Source: Azospira restricta (GTDB lineage Bacteria; Pseudomonadota; Gammaproteobacteria; Burkholderiales; Rhodocyclaceae). From it: 64,000 nt of DNA. Within the stretch, counting starts at the first letter, position 1; each line of letters opens with the position of its first letter. Position numbers and translations under genes: made by a program. Below, one piece after another: positions 55,010 to 62,559 of the stretch. Location: NCBI RefSeq assembly GCF_016858125.1, contig NZ_CP064781.1:2861501-2925500 (forward strand). Reading direction: 5' to 3'. The notes under the pieces are model-generated. The model saw only the letters and a list, made by a program, of their open reading frames with translations. It had not been told where the DNA came from and made no database searches.

Positions 55010-55723
55010 ATGCGACAGATCTTCCTCGACACCGAAACCACCGGCCTCGAAACCCGCCTCGGCCACCGCATCATCGAACTGGCCTGCGTCGAGATGGTGA
55101 ACCGCCGGCTGACACGGCGCCACCTGCACTACTACGTCAATCCGGACCGCGACATCGACGAGGGCGCGCTCGCCGTGCACGGCATCAGCCGCGAGTTCCT
55201 CGCCGACAAGCCGCGCTTCGGCGAGGTCGCCAACGAATTCCTCGACTTCATCCGCGGCGCCGAGCTGGTCATCCACAACGCCGCGTTCGACGTCGGCTTC
55301 CTCGACTACGAGCTGAACATGCTCGGCCTGGCGCCGATCTCGACGGTCTGCGCCAACGTCCGCGACACGCTGAAGATGGCGCGCGAGCTGCACCCGGGCA
55401 AGAAGAACAACCTCGACGCGCTGTGCGACCGCTACGGCGTCGACAACTCGAAGCGTTCGCTGCACGGCGCGCTGCTCGACGCCGAGATCCTTGCCGACGT
55501 CTACGTCGCGATGACGCGCGGCCAGGAAAGCCTGATCATCGACCTCGCGCCGCAGCCCGGCGCGCAGCTCGAGGTCGCCGCCAACCGCGAACGGCGGCCG
55601 GCGCCGGTGCTGCGTGCGAGCGACGACGAGCTGGCCGAACACGCGCGCGTGCTCGCCGCGATCCAGAAGGAAAGCAAGGGGAAATGTCTCTGGCTGCCCG
55701 CCGAGCCGCCGGCGCAATCCTGA
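55010..55723 (+). CDS. dnaQ: DNA polymerase III epsilon subunit
   Basis: A 237-residue proofreading exonuclease. ExoI is IFLDTETTGLETR, ExoII is IHNAAFDVGFLDYEL, and ExoIII is HGALLDAEILADVY, so all catalytic acids and the histidine are present; a C-terminal tail of about 40 residues would contact the alpha subunit. The rnhA-dnaQ pair is typical. It overlaps the downstream NosD-like gene by 40 bases in another frame. Confidence 0.96.
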   Translation: MRQIFLDTETTGLETRLGHRIIELACVEMVNRRLTRRHLHYYVNPDRDIDEGALAVHGISREFLADKPRFGEVANEFLDFIRGAELVIHNAAFDVGFLDYELNMLGLAPISTVCANVRDTLKMARELHPGKKNNLDALCDRYGVDNSKRSLHGALLDAEILADVYVAMTRGQESLIIDLAPQPGAQLEVAANRERRPAPVLRASDDELAEHARVLAAIQKESKGKCLWLPAEPPAQS

Positions 55724-56916
55724 TCCTGCTCGTTCCGCTGCTCGCCGGCGCGGCCGATGCCGCGCCGCAGCCGCTGCAGCCCTGGCTCGACGCCGCCCCC
55801 GCCGGCGCCGTGCTGCGCCTGCCGCCCGGCACCTATGCCGGGCCGGCCGTCCTCGCCAAGCCGCTGACCCTCGACGGCGCCGGTGCCGTCACCCTCGACG
55901 GCGGCGGCCGCGGCAGCGTGCTCACCGTCCGCACCGGCGGCGCCGTCGTGCGCGGCCTGCGCATCGTCCGCTCCGGCGAATCGCACGACGCGGTCGACAG
56001 CGGCATCGTCGTCGCGGGCGACGGCAACCGCATCGAGGACAACGTGGTCGAGGACGTGCTCTTCGGCATCACGCTGCACGGTGCCAACGACAACCTCGTC
56101 GCCGGCAACCGCATCCGCTCCAAGCCCTGGGACATCGCCGACCGCGGCGACGGCCTGCGCCTGTGGTACAGCATGGGCAACCGCATCGAGAAGAACGACA
56201 TCGCGCAGATCCGCGACGTGACGATCAGCAACTCGCCGCGCAACCGCTACGTCGGCAACACCATCCGCGACAGCCGGCGGGCGATGAACTTCCTCTTCTC
56301 GCACCGCAGCCTGGTCGAGGGCAACCGTCTGTCGCACAACGCCACCGGGCTGACCATCCTCAACTCCGACGGCATCGTCATCCGCGGCAACCATATCGCA
56401 CATGCGATCGACGCCTCCGGCGCCGGCATCGCGCTGAAGGAGTCGAGCGCGGCGCTGGTGCACGACAACGACATCCTGCACTGCGCGGTCGGCGTCCTTG
56501 CCGACTCGCCGCTGCACTCGTTGAACCGCATCAGCATCGTCGGCAACCGGCTGTCGCACAACGTCACCGGCATCAGCTTCTACGGCGAGCGCGGCGGCCA
56601 CCTGGTGCTCGCCAACCGCTTCGAGCACAACCTGTGGCAGGCAACCGTCGGCGGCGACGAGCGTGACGACCGCAACGTCTGGCAGGGCAACTACTGGGAC
56701 GACTACGAGGGCTTCGACCGCGACGCCGACGGCGTCGGCGACACCCCCTACGAGATCCGCGCCTACGCCGACCGCATCTGGATGGACACCCCGATGGCGC
56801 GCTTCTTCCGCAACTCGCCGGTGCTCGAGCTGCTCGACTTCCTCGAACGGCTGGCGCCGTTCTCCAGCCCGGTCCTGATCCTGCGCGACCCGCAACCGGT
56901 CGCGCACAAGCGTTAA
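55684..56916 (+). CDS. NosD-like right-handed beta-helix periplasmic protein
   Basis: A 410-residue exported protein with a signal peptide (ILILLVPLLAGAADA). It consists of a right-handed beta-helix (repeated N-R-I/L motifs such as NRIEDNVVEDVLFGITLHGA) and a C-terminal segment with NYWDDYEGFDRDADGVGDTP, which is typical of NosD, the periplasmic factor for nitrous oxide reductase maturation. No nosZ, nosF or nosY is in the window, so the function is inferred from family only. It starts 40 bases inside dnaQ, in a different frame, with AAGGGG close before the ATG. It converges with the sirtuin gene with overlapping stops. Confidence 0.82.
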   Translation: MSLAARRAAGAILILLVPLLAGAADAAPQPLQPWLDAAPAGAVLRLPPGTYAGPAVLAKPLTLDGAGAVTLDGGGRGSVLTVRTGGAVVRGLRIVRSGESHDAVDSGIVVAGDGNRIEDNVVEDVLFGITLHGANDNLVAGNRIRSKPWDIADRGDGLRLWYSMGNRIEKNDIAQIRDVTISNSPRNRYVGNTIRDSRRAMNFLFSHRSLVEGNRLSHNATGLTILNSDGIVIRGNHIAHAIDASGAGIALKESSAALVHDNDILHCAVGVLADSPLHSLNRISIVGNRLSHNVTGISFYGERGGHLVLANRFEHNLWQATVGGDERDDRNVWQGNYWDDYEGFDRDADGVGDTPYEIRAYADRIWMDTPMARFFRNSPVLELLDFLERLAPFSSPVLILRDPQPVAHKR

Positions 56917-57776
56917 CCGAGCAGCGCGTCGATCGCCGCCAGCGCCGCCGAGGCACCGAGCGGCAGGCCGAGCGCGCGCGCCAGGCCGCATTCCGGCGCG
57001 TCGGGGTTGATCCGCAGCAGCGGCACGCCGAGCGATTCGCCGAACCAGCGCACGGTCGGCACCGCCAGCCCGGCGCCCAGCTCGACCACCAGCAGCCGAC
57101 CGACCCGCCGCCGCCAGGCGTCGAGCCGCACCTGCTGGCCCTCGCTGCGCGCCCCGACCCACCCCGTGTCGCCGAACATCAGGATGTTCGGTCGCGCCAG
57201 CCCGCCGCAGTGCGGGCAGCGCGGCGGCGCACCGCGCAGCCGGCACGCCGCCGCGTCCACCTCGGGCAGGAAGCCGTCCGCCGACCAGATCGCGTCGCTG
57301 CAAGGCACGGCGCACTGCAGGTGATGGATCGAGCCATGCACTTCGCAGATCCGCGCCGGATCGAAACCCGCCTTCTGGAACTGGCCATCGACGTTGCTGG
57401 TAAACACGAAGCCGCCGTCCGCCATCCGCGCCGCCCACTTCTTCAGGATCGCAAAGCCCGCATGCGGCTGCGTGCGGCGGTAGAGATCGAGGCGATGACC
57501 GTAGAAGCCCCAGGCCAGCGCCGGATCGGCGCGGAACGCGGCCGGGTTGGCGATTTCCTCGAAGGCGATGCGGGCGCGGCCGAGAGCCGGGTAGGCCCGC
57601 CAGAAGCCCTGCGTGCCGCGGAAGTCGGGCAGCCCGGAATCGACGCCCATGCCGGCACCGGCGGCAACGAGCAGGCCGTCGGCCTGTGCCACCCATTCCG
57701 CCGCACGAGCGAGCGCAGCGGAGAACGCGGAATCGTCAGTCAACCTTTCGCCTTTCGCTGCCGTTAAAATTGCCAC
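56913..57776 (-). CDS. Sir2 family NAD-dependent deacylase
   Basis: A 287-residue sirtuin-like enzyme. The NAD-binding GAGMGVDSGLPDFRG is at about 40-54, the catalytic histidine is in CEVHGSIHHLQC, TSNVDGQFQKAG contributes the NAD pocket and a zinc-binding set is formed by LQCAVPC and RCPHCGG. It is therefore likely to deacylate lysine. The annotated start is GTG at 57776 with no clear ribosome-binding site; a TTG eleven codons later (57743) is an alternative. The stop overlaps the convergent NosD-like stop. Confidence 0.88.
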   Translation of the reverse strand: MAILTAAKGERLTDDSAFSAALARAAEWVAQADGLLVAAGAGMGVDSGLPDFRGTQGFWRAYPALGRARIAFEEIANPAAFRADPALAWGFYGHRLDLYRRTQPHAGFAILKKWAARMADGGFVFTSNVDGQFQKAGFDPARICEVHGSIHHLQCAVPCSDAIWSADGFLPEVDAAACRLRGAPPRCPHCGGLARPNILMFGDTGWVGARSEGQQVRLDAWRRRVGRLLVVELGAGLAVPTVRWFGESLGVPLLRINPDAPECGLARALGLPLGASAALAAIDALLG

Positions 57777-57787
57777 AGGAGAACCAC

Positions 57788-57934
57788 ATGAACACCGAAC
57801 GACCCACCGATTATCCGCTGCCCACCCTGTTCTTCACCCCGCTCGCCCACTGGTACGCCGGCTTCGACTACGCCTTCGGCTACCAGATCAAGCTGGTTTG
57901 GGACTTCTGGGGTATCAGCGACGACCTGCACTGA
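57788..57934 (+). CDS. 48-residue aromatic-rich small protein
   Basis: AGGAG lies six bases before the ATG at 57788 and a 48-residue frame follows. The protein is strikingly rich in Trp, Tyr and Phe (three, four and six residues), e.g. LAHWYAGFDYAFGYQIKLVW, without a true membrane helix or signal peptide. I recognise no family. The strong start signal and unusual composition argue that it is real. It diverges from the sirtuin gene and its last 20 bases overlap the end of the convergent acyltransferase gene. Confidence 0.65.
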   Translation: MNTERPTDYPLPTLFFTPLAHWYAGFDYAFGYQIKLVWDFWGISDDLH

Positions 57935-59024
57935 ACGCCGCGCGCCATCCGGCCGGCAGCCAGCGCCGGCGGCTTTCGACGTGGCGGAAGAAGAACGCCC
58001 CCGCCGCCGTCGCGCTGGCCCAGGCGAACAGCAGCGCGAGCACGTCCGCCGCGTCGCCCGCCGCCCCCAGCCGCACGTAACCGGCGCTGACCAGCATGAA
58101 GACCGGGAAGTGCACGAGGAATACCGAGAACGAGATCCGGCCGAGATAGCCGGGCAGCGCCGAATCCGGCCAGCGCTGCAGCCAGCCGCGGCGGCGCGCG
58201 AGCGCGAGCAGTAGCGCGACGGCCAGCGCCAGCGCGACGCGCAGGCGGAAGTCGAGCAGCAGCGCAACGGCGACAACGGCCGCCACCGCCAGCAGCCACC
58301 CCGGTGAACGGGCGCGGTCCGACAGCCACCAGGCGAACACCCCCAGCGCGTAGGCGTAGAAGAAGTACAGCCCCCAGTTGTCGAGTCCGGCATCGCGGTT
58401 GAACGAGAACAGCGAGGCCAGCGCGAGCAGCGCCACGCCCGCCAGCGCCAGCGCCGCCCGCCGCCCCTCGCCGGCCCGGCCGCACAGCCAGAACAGCGCG
58501 ACCAGCAACGCATAGAGCTGCAGGTCGACCGGCACGTACCAGACCCCGGTCGACAGCGACGGCACGCCGAGCAGGCTGTGCAGGAAGACGACGTAGGCGA
58601 GCAACTCGGCCGCCGTCGGCGCCGCCGGCACCATGTCGCCGGCGACGCTGCCACGCGCGACGGCCGCGGCGGCGACAGCGAGCAGGATCGAGACGAGGAA
58701 CGGCGGCGCCAGCCGCGCGTAGCGGCGCCAGATCAGCGGCAGCGGTTTGAGCGCCGCCGGCGCCCCGTCCGGCGCCAGTGCCCGTGCCGCGAGGAAGCCG
58801 GCGACGACGAGGAAGACTTGCACCGCCATCCGCCCGTAGTCGTACAGCCAGCCGCTCAACGCCGGCAGCAGCCGGTTGGCGGCCTCGGCGAGCGGCCCGT
58901 AGCTGACCAGATGGTGGAGGAGGATCAATTGCGCGGCGACGCCCTTCAACGCGTCGATCAGCGGCATGCGCTCGGCGGCCGCGACTGCCTGCTCGTGGCT
59001 CGGTTCCGGGAAGGCCGGAGTCAT
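57915..59024 (-). CDS. Membrane acyltransferase (OafA/YrhL-type acyltransferase-3)
   Basis: A 369-residue integral membrane protein with about 10 hydrophobic helices. The acyltransferase-3 fold is recognisable from MPLIDALKGVAAQLILLHHL, holding the catalytic histidine, and the RYARLAPPFLVSILLAVAAA region. These enzymes add acetyl or other acyl groups to surface sugars or lipids; the acceptor is unknown. ATG at 59024 is used, with AGGA six bases upstream; the longer frame to 59099 would run through a terminator hairpin. Confidence 0.88.
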   Translation of the reverse strand: MTPAFPEPSHEQAVAAAERMPLIDALKGVAAQLILLHHLVSYGPLAEAANRLLPALSGWLYDYGRMAVQVFLVVAGFLAARALAPDGAPAALKPLPLIWRRYARLAPPFLVSILLAVAAAAVARGSVAGDMVPAAPTAAELLAYVVFLHSLLGVPSLSTGVWYVPVDLQLYALLVALFWLCGRAGEGRRAALALAGVALLALASLFSFNRDAGLDNWGLYFFYAYALGVFAWWLSDRARSPGWLLAVAAVVAVALLLDFRLRVALALAVALLLALARRRGWLQRWPDSALPGYLGRISFSVFLVHFPVFMLVSAGYVRLGAAGDAADVLALLFAWASATAAGAFFFRHVESRRRWLPAGWRAAFSAGRR

Positions 59025-59040
59025 CTTCGTTCCTGCAATA

Positions 59041-59070
59041 AACGCAAAAGGGCCGACCTGCGGTCGGCCC
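59041..59070 (-). terminator. Rho-independent terminator after the shared-tail small-protein genes
   Basis: On the minus strand GGGCCGAC, a five-base loop and GTCGGCCC (59050-59070) form a stem, followed by TTTTGCGTTT. It lies between the stop of the 128-residue protein gene and the acyltransferase start, so the two are separate units. Confidence 0.85.
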
Positions 59071-59101
59071 CGTTCCTGCGCGCCGGTCGCGCGCGCCATC
59101 T

Positions 59102-59488
59102 TCAGGCGGTGACGTTGATCAGCGTCCCCGTCGTCTGCCCGTCGGCATTGACCACCGGCGCCGGCGCCGCGTCGAGCGCGGCCAGTCCCTCGGCGATACC
59201 CTCGCGGATCGACTGCAGGCCGCTGTCGACGCGGCCCAGCGATTCCAGCGACACCACCGCCTGCCGCGCCGCGCCGGCCTCGCCTTGCGCCTGATCGGAG
59301 CGCACCTTCAGGTTGCGTGCATTCTCCTGCGCCTGATCGGCAGCCTGCTGTGCGCCGCGCGCCTGCGCGCGCAACGCACGTGCCGCCGTCTCGGCTTGCT
59401 CCGCGCGCTGCTGCGCCTGCTGCGTACGCAACTGCTGCGAGAACAGGCTGACGGCAGACTGGGTACCGGCAACCGACAGCGTGGCCAT
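59102..59488 (-). CDS. Coiled-coil small protein with conserved C-terminal tail, long paralogue
   Basis: A 128-residue protein with an N-terminal uncharged segment (LSVAGTQSAVSLFSQQL), a long Gln/Ala/Arg-rich coiled coil at about 20-90, and the tail VNADGQTTGTLINVTA. It has no signal peptide, membrane segment or cysteine. The same tail ends the smaller protein upstream (59518-59712), so the two are related by a shared tail rather than by fold. The tail vaguely recalls the end of YjfB-like putative motility proteins, but this is a weak comparison. It lies 29 bases after the smaller gene and before a strong terminator, so they form one operon. Confidence 0.75.
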   Translation of the reverse strand: MATLSVAGTQSAVSLFSQQLRTQQAQQRAEQAETAARALRAQARGAQQAADQAQENARNLKVRSDQAQGEAGAARQAVVSLESLGRVDSGLQSIREGIAEGLAALDAAPAPVVNADGQTTGTLINVTA

Positions 59489-59517
59489 CCGGCGCCTCCC
59501 TTTTCCAGCCCCGCCCG

Positions 59518-59712
59518 TCAGGCGGTGACGTTGATCCGCGTACCGGTGGTCTGCCCTTCGGCGTTCTTCACCGGCCGCGGCGCTTCCTCGTTCTGCTCGG
59601 CACGCTGCTCGGGCGGCGGCGCGGGCTGCTGCTCGGCCGGGCGGGGTTCCGTCGTTTGCCGGGCGGCGGCAGTGACAGTGGCCGACGAGGAAGCTACGGA
59701 TTCGACTGCCAT
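59518..59712 (-). CDS. Small protein with conserved C-terminal tail, short paralogue
   Basis: A 64-residue protein: a short Ser/Ala/Thr N-terminus, a disordered Pro/Glu/Gln region (PAEQQPAPPPEQRAEQNEEA) and the tail VKNAEGQTTGTRINVTA, nearly the same as in the 128-residue protein. The ATG at 59712 is chosen since AGGGGA at 59719-59724 abuts the earlier ATG (59718) but lies six bases from the later one. It is the first gene of a two-gene unit ending in a terminator. Function unknown. Confidence 0.7.
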   Translation of the reverse strand: MAVESVASSSATVTAAARQTTEPRPAEQQPAPPPEQRAEQNEEAPRPVKNAEGQTTGTRINVTA

Positions 59713-59718
59713 GATCAT

Positions 59719-59724
59719 TCCCCT
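59719..59724 (-). promoter_or_regulatory. Ribosome-binding site that decides the short-paralogue start
   Basis: AGGGGA on the minus strand directly touches the ATG at 59718 and is six bases from the ATG at 59712. The second ATG is therefore the likely start. Confidence 0.6.
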
Positions 59725-59840
59725 TTTTCAGGTTCGCCTATATGCACTTTACACCATGCATCGCGAATTTCCACGCACAAGGCGATACAAAACCGGGACT
59801 TAGGAGAGGCCGGGAGGACGCAGCACGGGGCCGCGAAAAC

Positions 59841-59867
59841 AAAAAAGCCGGCAAAAGCCGGCTTTTT
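59841..59867 (-). terminator. Terminator after tRNA-Val
   Basis: GCCGGC, TTTT loop, GCCGGC (59847-59862) flanked by A-run on one side and T-run on the other, so it can stop transcription in both directions. On the minus strand it lies just after the tRNA-Val gene. Confidence 0.85.
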
Positions 59868-59875
59868 CGCGGGTT

Positions 59876-59950
59876 TGGTGGGCGGTACTGGGATCGAACC
59901 AGTGACCCCTGCCGTGTGAAGGCAGTGCTCTACCCCTGAGCTAACCGCCC
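59876..59950 (-). tRNA. tRNA-Val(CAC)
   Basis: A 75-base cloverleaf with acceptor GGGCGGT/ACCGCCC, anticodon loop TTCACAC (anticodon CAC), T-loop TTCGATC and an encoded CCA at 59878-59876. It reads GTG codons. It has its own promoter and terminator and diverges from gltX. Confidence 0.96.
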
Positions 59951-59963
59951 GATAGAGGCGCGC

Positions 59964-59993
59964 ATTAAACCACAATCGCCGGCGGCGGGTCAA
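59964..59993 (-). promoter_or_regulatory. Promoter of tRNA-Val
   Basis: TTGACC (59993-59988) and TTTAAT (59969-59964) are 18 bases apart. A GC-rich discriminator (GCGCGCC) follows, a feature of stringently controlled stable-RNA promoters, and the tRNA begins about 14 bases after the -10. Confidence 0.75.
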
Positions 59994-60045
59994 TTTTTCG
60001 CCATTGCGGGTAAAATGCGCGGCTTTTCCCCCTTCGGCTACGACC

Positions 60046-61437
60046 ATGGTCCGCACCCGCTTCGCCCCTTCCCCGACCGGCTTCCTGCACATCGGCGGCG
60101 CCCGTACCGCGCTCTTCTCGTGGGCCTACGCCCGCCGCCACGGCGGCCAGTTCATTCTGCGCATCGAGGACACCGACGTCGCCCGCTCGACGCAGGAGGC
60201 GGTCGACGGCATCCTGCAGGCGATGGACTGGCTCGAGCTCGGCTACGACGAAGGCCCGTTCTACCAGATGCAGCGCATGGACCGCTACAAGGCAGTCGTC
60301 GCGCAGATGCTGGAAGCCGGCACCGCCTACCGCTGCTACGCCTCGCCCGAGGAGCTCGACGCCATGCGCGAGGCGCAGCGCGAACGCGGCGAGAAGCCGA
60401 AGTACGACGGGCGCTGGCGCCCCGAGCCGGGCAAGACGCTGCCCGAGCCGCCGGCCGGCGTGGCGCCGGTGATCCGCTTCCGCGGCCCGACCGACGGCAT
60501 CGTCGGCTGGGACGACAAGGTCAAGGGCCGCATCGAGTTCGCCAACGCCGAGCTCGACGACCTGATCATCGCCCGCCCGGACGGCACGCCGACCTACAAC
60601 TTCTGCGTCGTCGTCGACGACTGGGACATGGGCATCACCCATGTCATCCGCGGCGACGACCACGTGAACAACACGCCGCGCCAGATCAACATCCTCAAGG
60701 CGCTCGGCGCGCCGGTGCCGACCTACGCGCACGTCTCGATGATCCTCGGCGACGACGGCCAGAAGCTCTCCAAGCGCCACGGCGCGGTCAACGTCATGGA
60801 GTACGAGCAGAACGGCTACCTGCCGGAAGCGATCGTCAATTACTTGGCGCGGCTGGGCTGGTCCCATGGCGACGACGAGATCTTCTCGCGCGCGCAGCTG
60901 GTCGAGTGGTTCGACCTCGACCACATCACGCCGTCGGCGGCACAGTTCAACACCGAGAAGCTGAACTGGCTGAACGCGCACTACCTCAAGCAGGCCGATA
61001 ACGCGCGCCTCGCTGCGCTGGTGCAGAAGCGCTTCGACGAGCGCGGCGTGACCGTCACCGGATCGCCGTCGCTGGCAGCGATCGTCGACCTGTACAAGGA
61101 GCGCGTCGGCAACGTGAACGAACTCGCCGACGCCGCCGAGGTGTTCTACATCGACCTGCATCCGCGGGCCGAGATCCTCGCGCAGCACCTGACAGAAGAA
61201 GCGAAGCCGGCGCTCGCCGATTTCACCGAAGGCGTGAAGAGCGTCGCCTGGGAAGCGCCGGCGATCGGCGCCTTGATCAAGGAAACGGTCGGCAAGCACG
61301 GCCTGAAGATACCGAAGCTGGCGATGCCGCTGCGCGTGCTGCTCACCGGCCAGGCGCAGACGCCGTCGGTCGACGCGGTGGTCGCGCTGTTCCCGCGCGA
61401 GACGGTGCTCGCCCGCCTGCAGCGCGGTCTCGGCTGA
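60046..61437 (+). CDS. gltX: Glutamyl-tRNA synthetase
   Basis: A 463-residue class I synthetase that charges tRNA-Glu. The HIGH motif appears as [17 protein letters not shown], and the KMSKS-like motif as [10 protein letters not shown]. Rossmann core (1-320) and anticodon-binding helical domain are present at normal length. ATG at 60046 gives the usual [11 protein letters not shown] start; an upstream open stretch is not needed. A TAAAAT hexamer at 60011 could be its -10. It sits between tRNA-Val (opposite strand) and a tRNA operon that includes tRNA-Glu, its own substrate. Confidence 0.97.
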   Translation: MVRTRFAPSPTGFLHIGGARTALFSWAYARRHGGQFILRIEDTDVARSTQEAVDGILQAMDWLELGYDEGPFYQMQRMDRYKAVVAQMLEAGTAYRCYASPEELDAMREAQRERGEKPKYDGRWRPEPGKTLPEPPAGVAPVIRFRGPTDGIVGWDDKVKGRIEFANAELDDLIIARPDGTPTYNFCVVVDDWDMGITHVIRGDDHVNNTPRQINILKALGAPVPTYAHVSMILGDDGQKLSKRHGAVNVMEYEQNGYLPEAIVNYLARLGWSHGDDEIFSRAQLVEWFDLDHITPSAAQFNTEKLNWLNAHYLKQADNARLAALVQKRFDERGVTVTGSPSLAAIVDLYKERVGNVNELADAAEVFYIDLHPRAEILAQHLTEEAKPALADFTEGVKSVAWEAPAIGALIKETVGKHGLKIPKLAMPLRVLLTGQAQTPSVDAVVALFPRETVLARLQRGLG

Positions 61438-61473
61438 GCGCGCAGAAAATTTCCGTGCTCGCGCAAACTTCGC

Positions 61474-61502
61474 TTTACAGGGGGCACCTCGCTCCCTATA
61501 AT
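61474..61502 (+). promoter_or_regulatory. Promoter of the tRNA-Ala/Glu/Asp operon
   Basis: TTTACA (61474-61479) and a perfect TATAAT (61497-61502) are separated by 17 bases. The discriminator GCGCGC and the 17-base distance to the tRNA-Ala 5' end fit a strong, stringently regulated promoter. Confidence 0.93.
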
Positions 61503-61519
61503 GCGCGCTTCTTTCGAGC

Positions 61520-61595
<76 letters not shown>

Positions 61596-61644
61596 GCAAA
61601 TCGAAAGAAAAAAGGCCGGCAACATCGACCTGAAGCAGCACCGG

Positions 61645-61720
61645 GTCCCCATCGTCTAGAGGCCTAGGACACCGCCCTTTCACGGCGATAACCGGGGTTC
61701 GAATCCCCGTGGGGACGCCA
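61645..61720 (+). tRNA. tRNA-Glu(TTC)
   Basis: A 76-base tRNA beginning GTCCCCATCGTCTAGAGG, very like E. coli tRNA-Glu, with anticodon loop CTTTCAC (anticodon TTC), T-loop TTCGAAT and encoded CCA. One C-A mismatch is seen at the outer end of the anticodon stem (CCGCC against GGCGA). It lies 49 bases after tRNA-Ala. Confidence 0.96.
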
Positions 61721-61767
61721 GCCATACCGGCGGTTGCACACGCAGCCGCCCAGCAGCGCACCGACGC

Positions 61768-61844
61768 GGAGTGGTAGTTCAGTCGGTTAGAATACCGGCC
61801 TGTCACGCCGGGGGTCGCGGGTTCGAGTCCCGTCCACTCCGCCA
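61768..61844 (+). tRNA. tRNA-Asp(GTC)
   Basis: A 77-base tRNA with acceptor GGAGTGG/CCACTCC, anticodon stem CCGGC/GCCGG around CTGTCAC (anticodon GTC), T-loop TTCGAGT and encoded CCA. It is the last gene before the terminator at 61854. Confidence 0.96.
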
Positions 61845-61853
61845 CACGACAAA

Positions 61854-61884
61854 ACGCCCAGCAGCCGCTGGGCGTTTTTCTTTT
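61854..61884. terminator. Bidirectional terminator of the tRNA operon and the Spy-like gene
   Basis: ACGCCCAGC, loop AGCC and GCTGGGCGT form a nine-pair stem (61854-61875). It is followed by TTTTTCTTTT on the plus strand and flanked by AAAA on the other side. It lies after tRNA-Asp and after the convergent Spy-like stop, so it can serve both. Confidence 0.92.
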
Positions 61885-61894
61885 GCGCCGACGC

Positions 61895-62377
61895 TCAGCC
61901 GCGGCCCGGTCGCCCTTCGCCGCCGCGCGGCGCGCCGCGATGGGGACCGCCGAAGGGCTGGAAGCGGTCGAAGACCTTCTGCTGCTCCGGCGTCAGCGTG
62001 CCGTAGAAGCTGCGCAGCGAAGCCAGCGCGTCCTCCATCTCCTTCTGCCGTTCCTTGTGCCGCTCGAGCATCTGCGCCATGCGCTCCGGCGCCGGCAGCT
62101 TGGCCAGCGCTTCGAAGTCGGGACGCCGTTCCTTCATCTTCGCCGCCTTTTCCTGCATCGCGCCGGACCAGGTCTTCCAGGCGCCTTCCTGCTCGGGGCT
62201 CAGCTTCAGTTCGCCGTGCAGCCGTTCGAGGCGGTTGCCGACGAACTTCTCGGCAGCGGCGCCTCCCCTCATGCCCGGGCCGCAGTAGCCGTCGCCGCGC
62301 GCCGCGTAGGCGGCGCCGCCGGCGAGCGCACCGGCAACGGCGAGCGTGGCGATGATCATGCGCGTGCTGTGTTTCAT
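61895..62377 (-). CDS. Spy/CpxP-like periplasmic protein (LTxxQ family)
   Basis: A 160-residue exported protein with a signal peptide (MIIATLAVAGALAGGAAYAA) and two LTxxQ motifs, LSPEQEGAWKTW and LTPEQQKVFDRF, typical of Spy/CpxP chaperone-type proteins of the periplasm. AAGGAG lies six bases before the ATG at 62377. It diverges from an OmpR-type regulator and sensor kinase, so the pair probably controls it as Cpx/Bae-type systems do. Confidence 0.9.
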   Translation of the reverse strand: MKHSTRMIIATLAVAGALAGGAAYAARGDGYCGPGMRGGAAAEKFVGNRLERLHGELKLSPEQEGAWKTWSGAMQEKAAKMKERRPDFEALAKLPAPERMAQMLERHKERQKEMEDALASLRSFYGTLTPEQQKVFDRFQPFGGPHRGAPRGGEGRPGRG

Positions 62378-62435
62378 GGTGATCTCCTTTTCGGTTGGCC
62401 GTGGTCTGTCCACGGCCCCCATTGGACGCCGGCGA

Positions 62436-62513
62436 TGTATCGGGCGTGTGTCGCCCACGGCCGCCAGTCGTAACAACTCGTATCGGCGGCCGCCGCCGAT
62501 ACAGAGCGATACA
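62436..62513. promoter_or_regulatory. Candidate OmpR-type binding region between spy-like gene and regulator
   Basis: CGATACA occurs as direct repeats at 62497-62503 and 62507-62513, exactly ten bases (one helical turn) apart, and in inverse orientation at 62436-62442. The region also has a perfect dyad of GTATCGGCGG and CCGCCGATAC around CCG (62480-62502). Tandem sites at ten-base intervals are typical for OmpR/PhoB-family dimers. Confidence 0.5.
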
Positions 62514-62559
62514 TATGCACCCGCCGGGCGCCGTGACAGGGGCCGGCGCAGGGCCGACA

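Noticed and set aside
57776-57790. Strong translation start for the sirtuin at GTG 57776
   Set aside because: No Shine-Dalgarno precedes it; the start remains uncertain, so no ribosome-binding site was listed.
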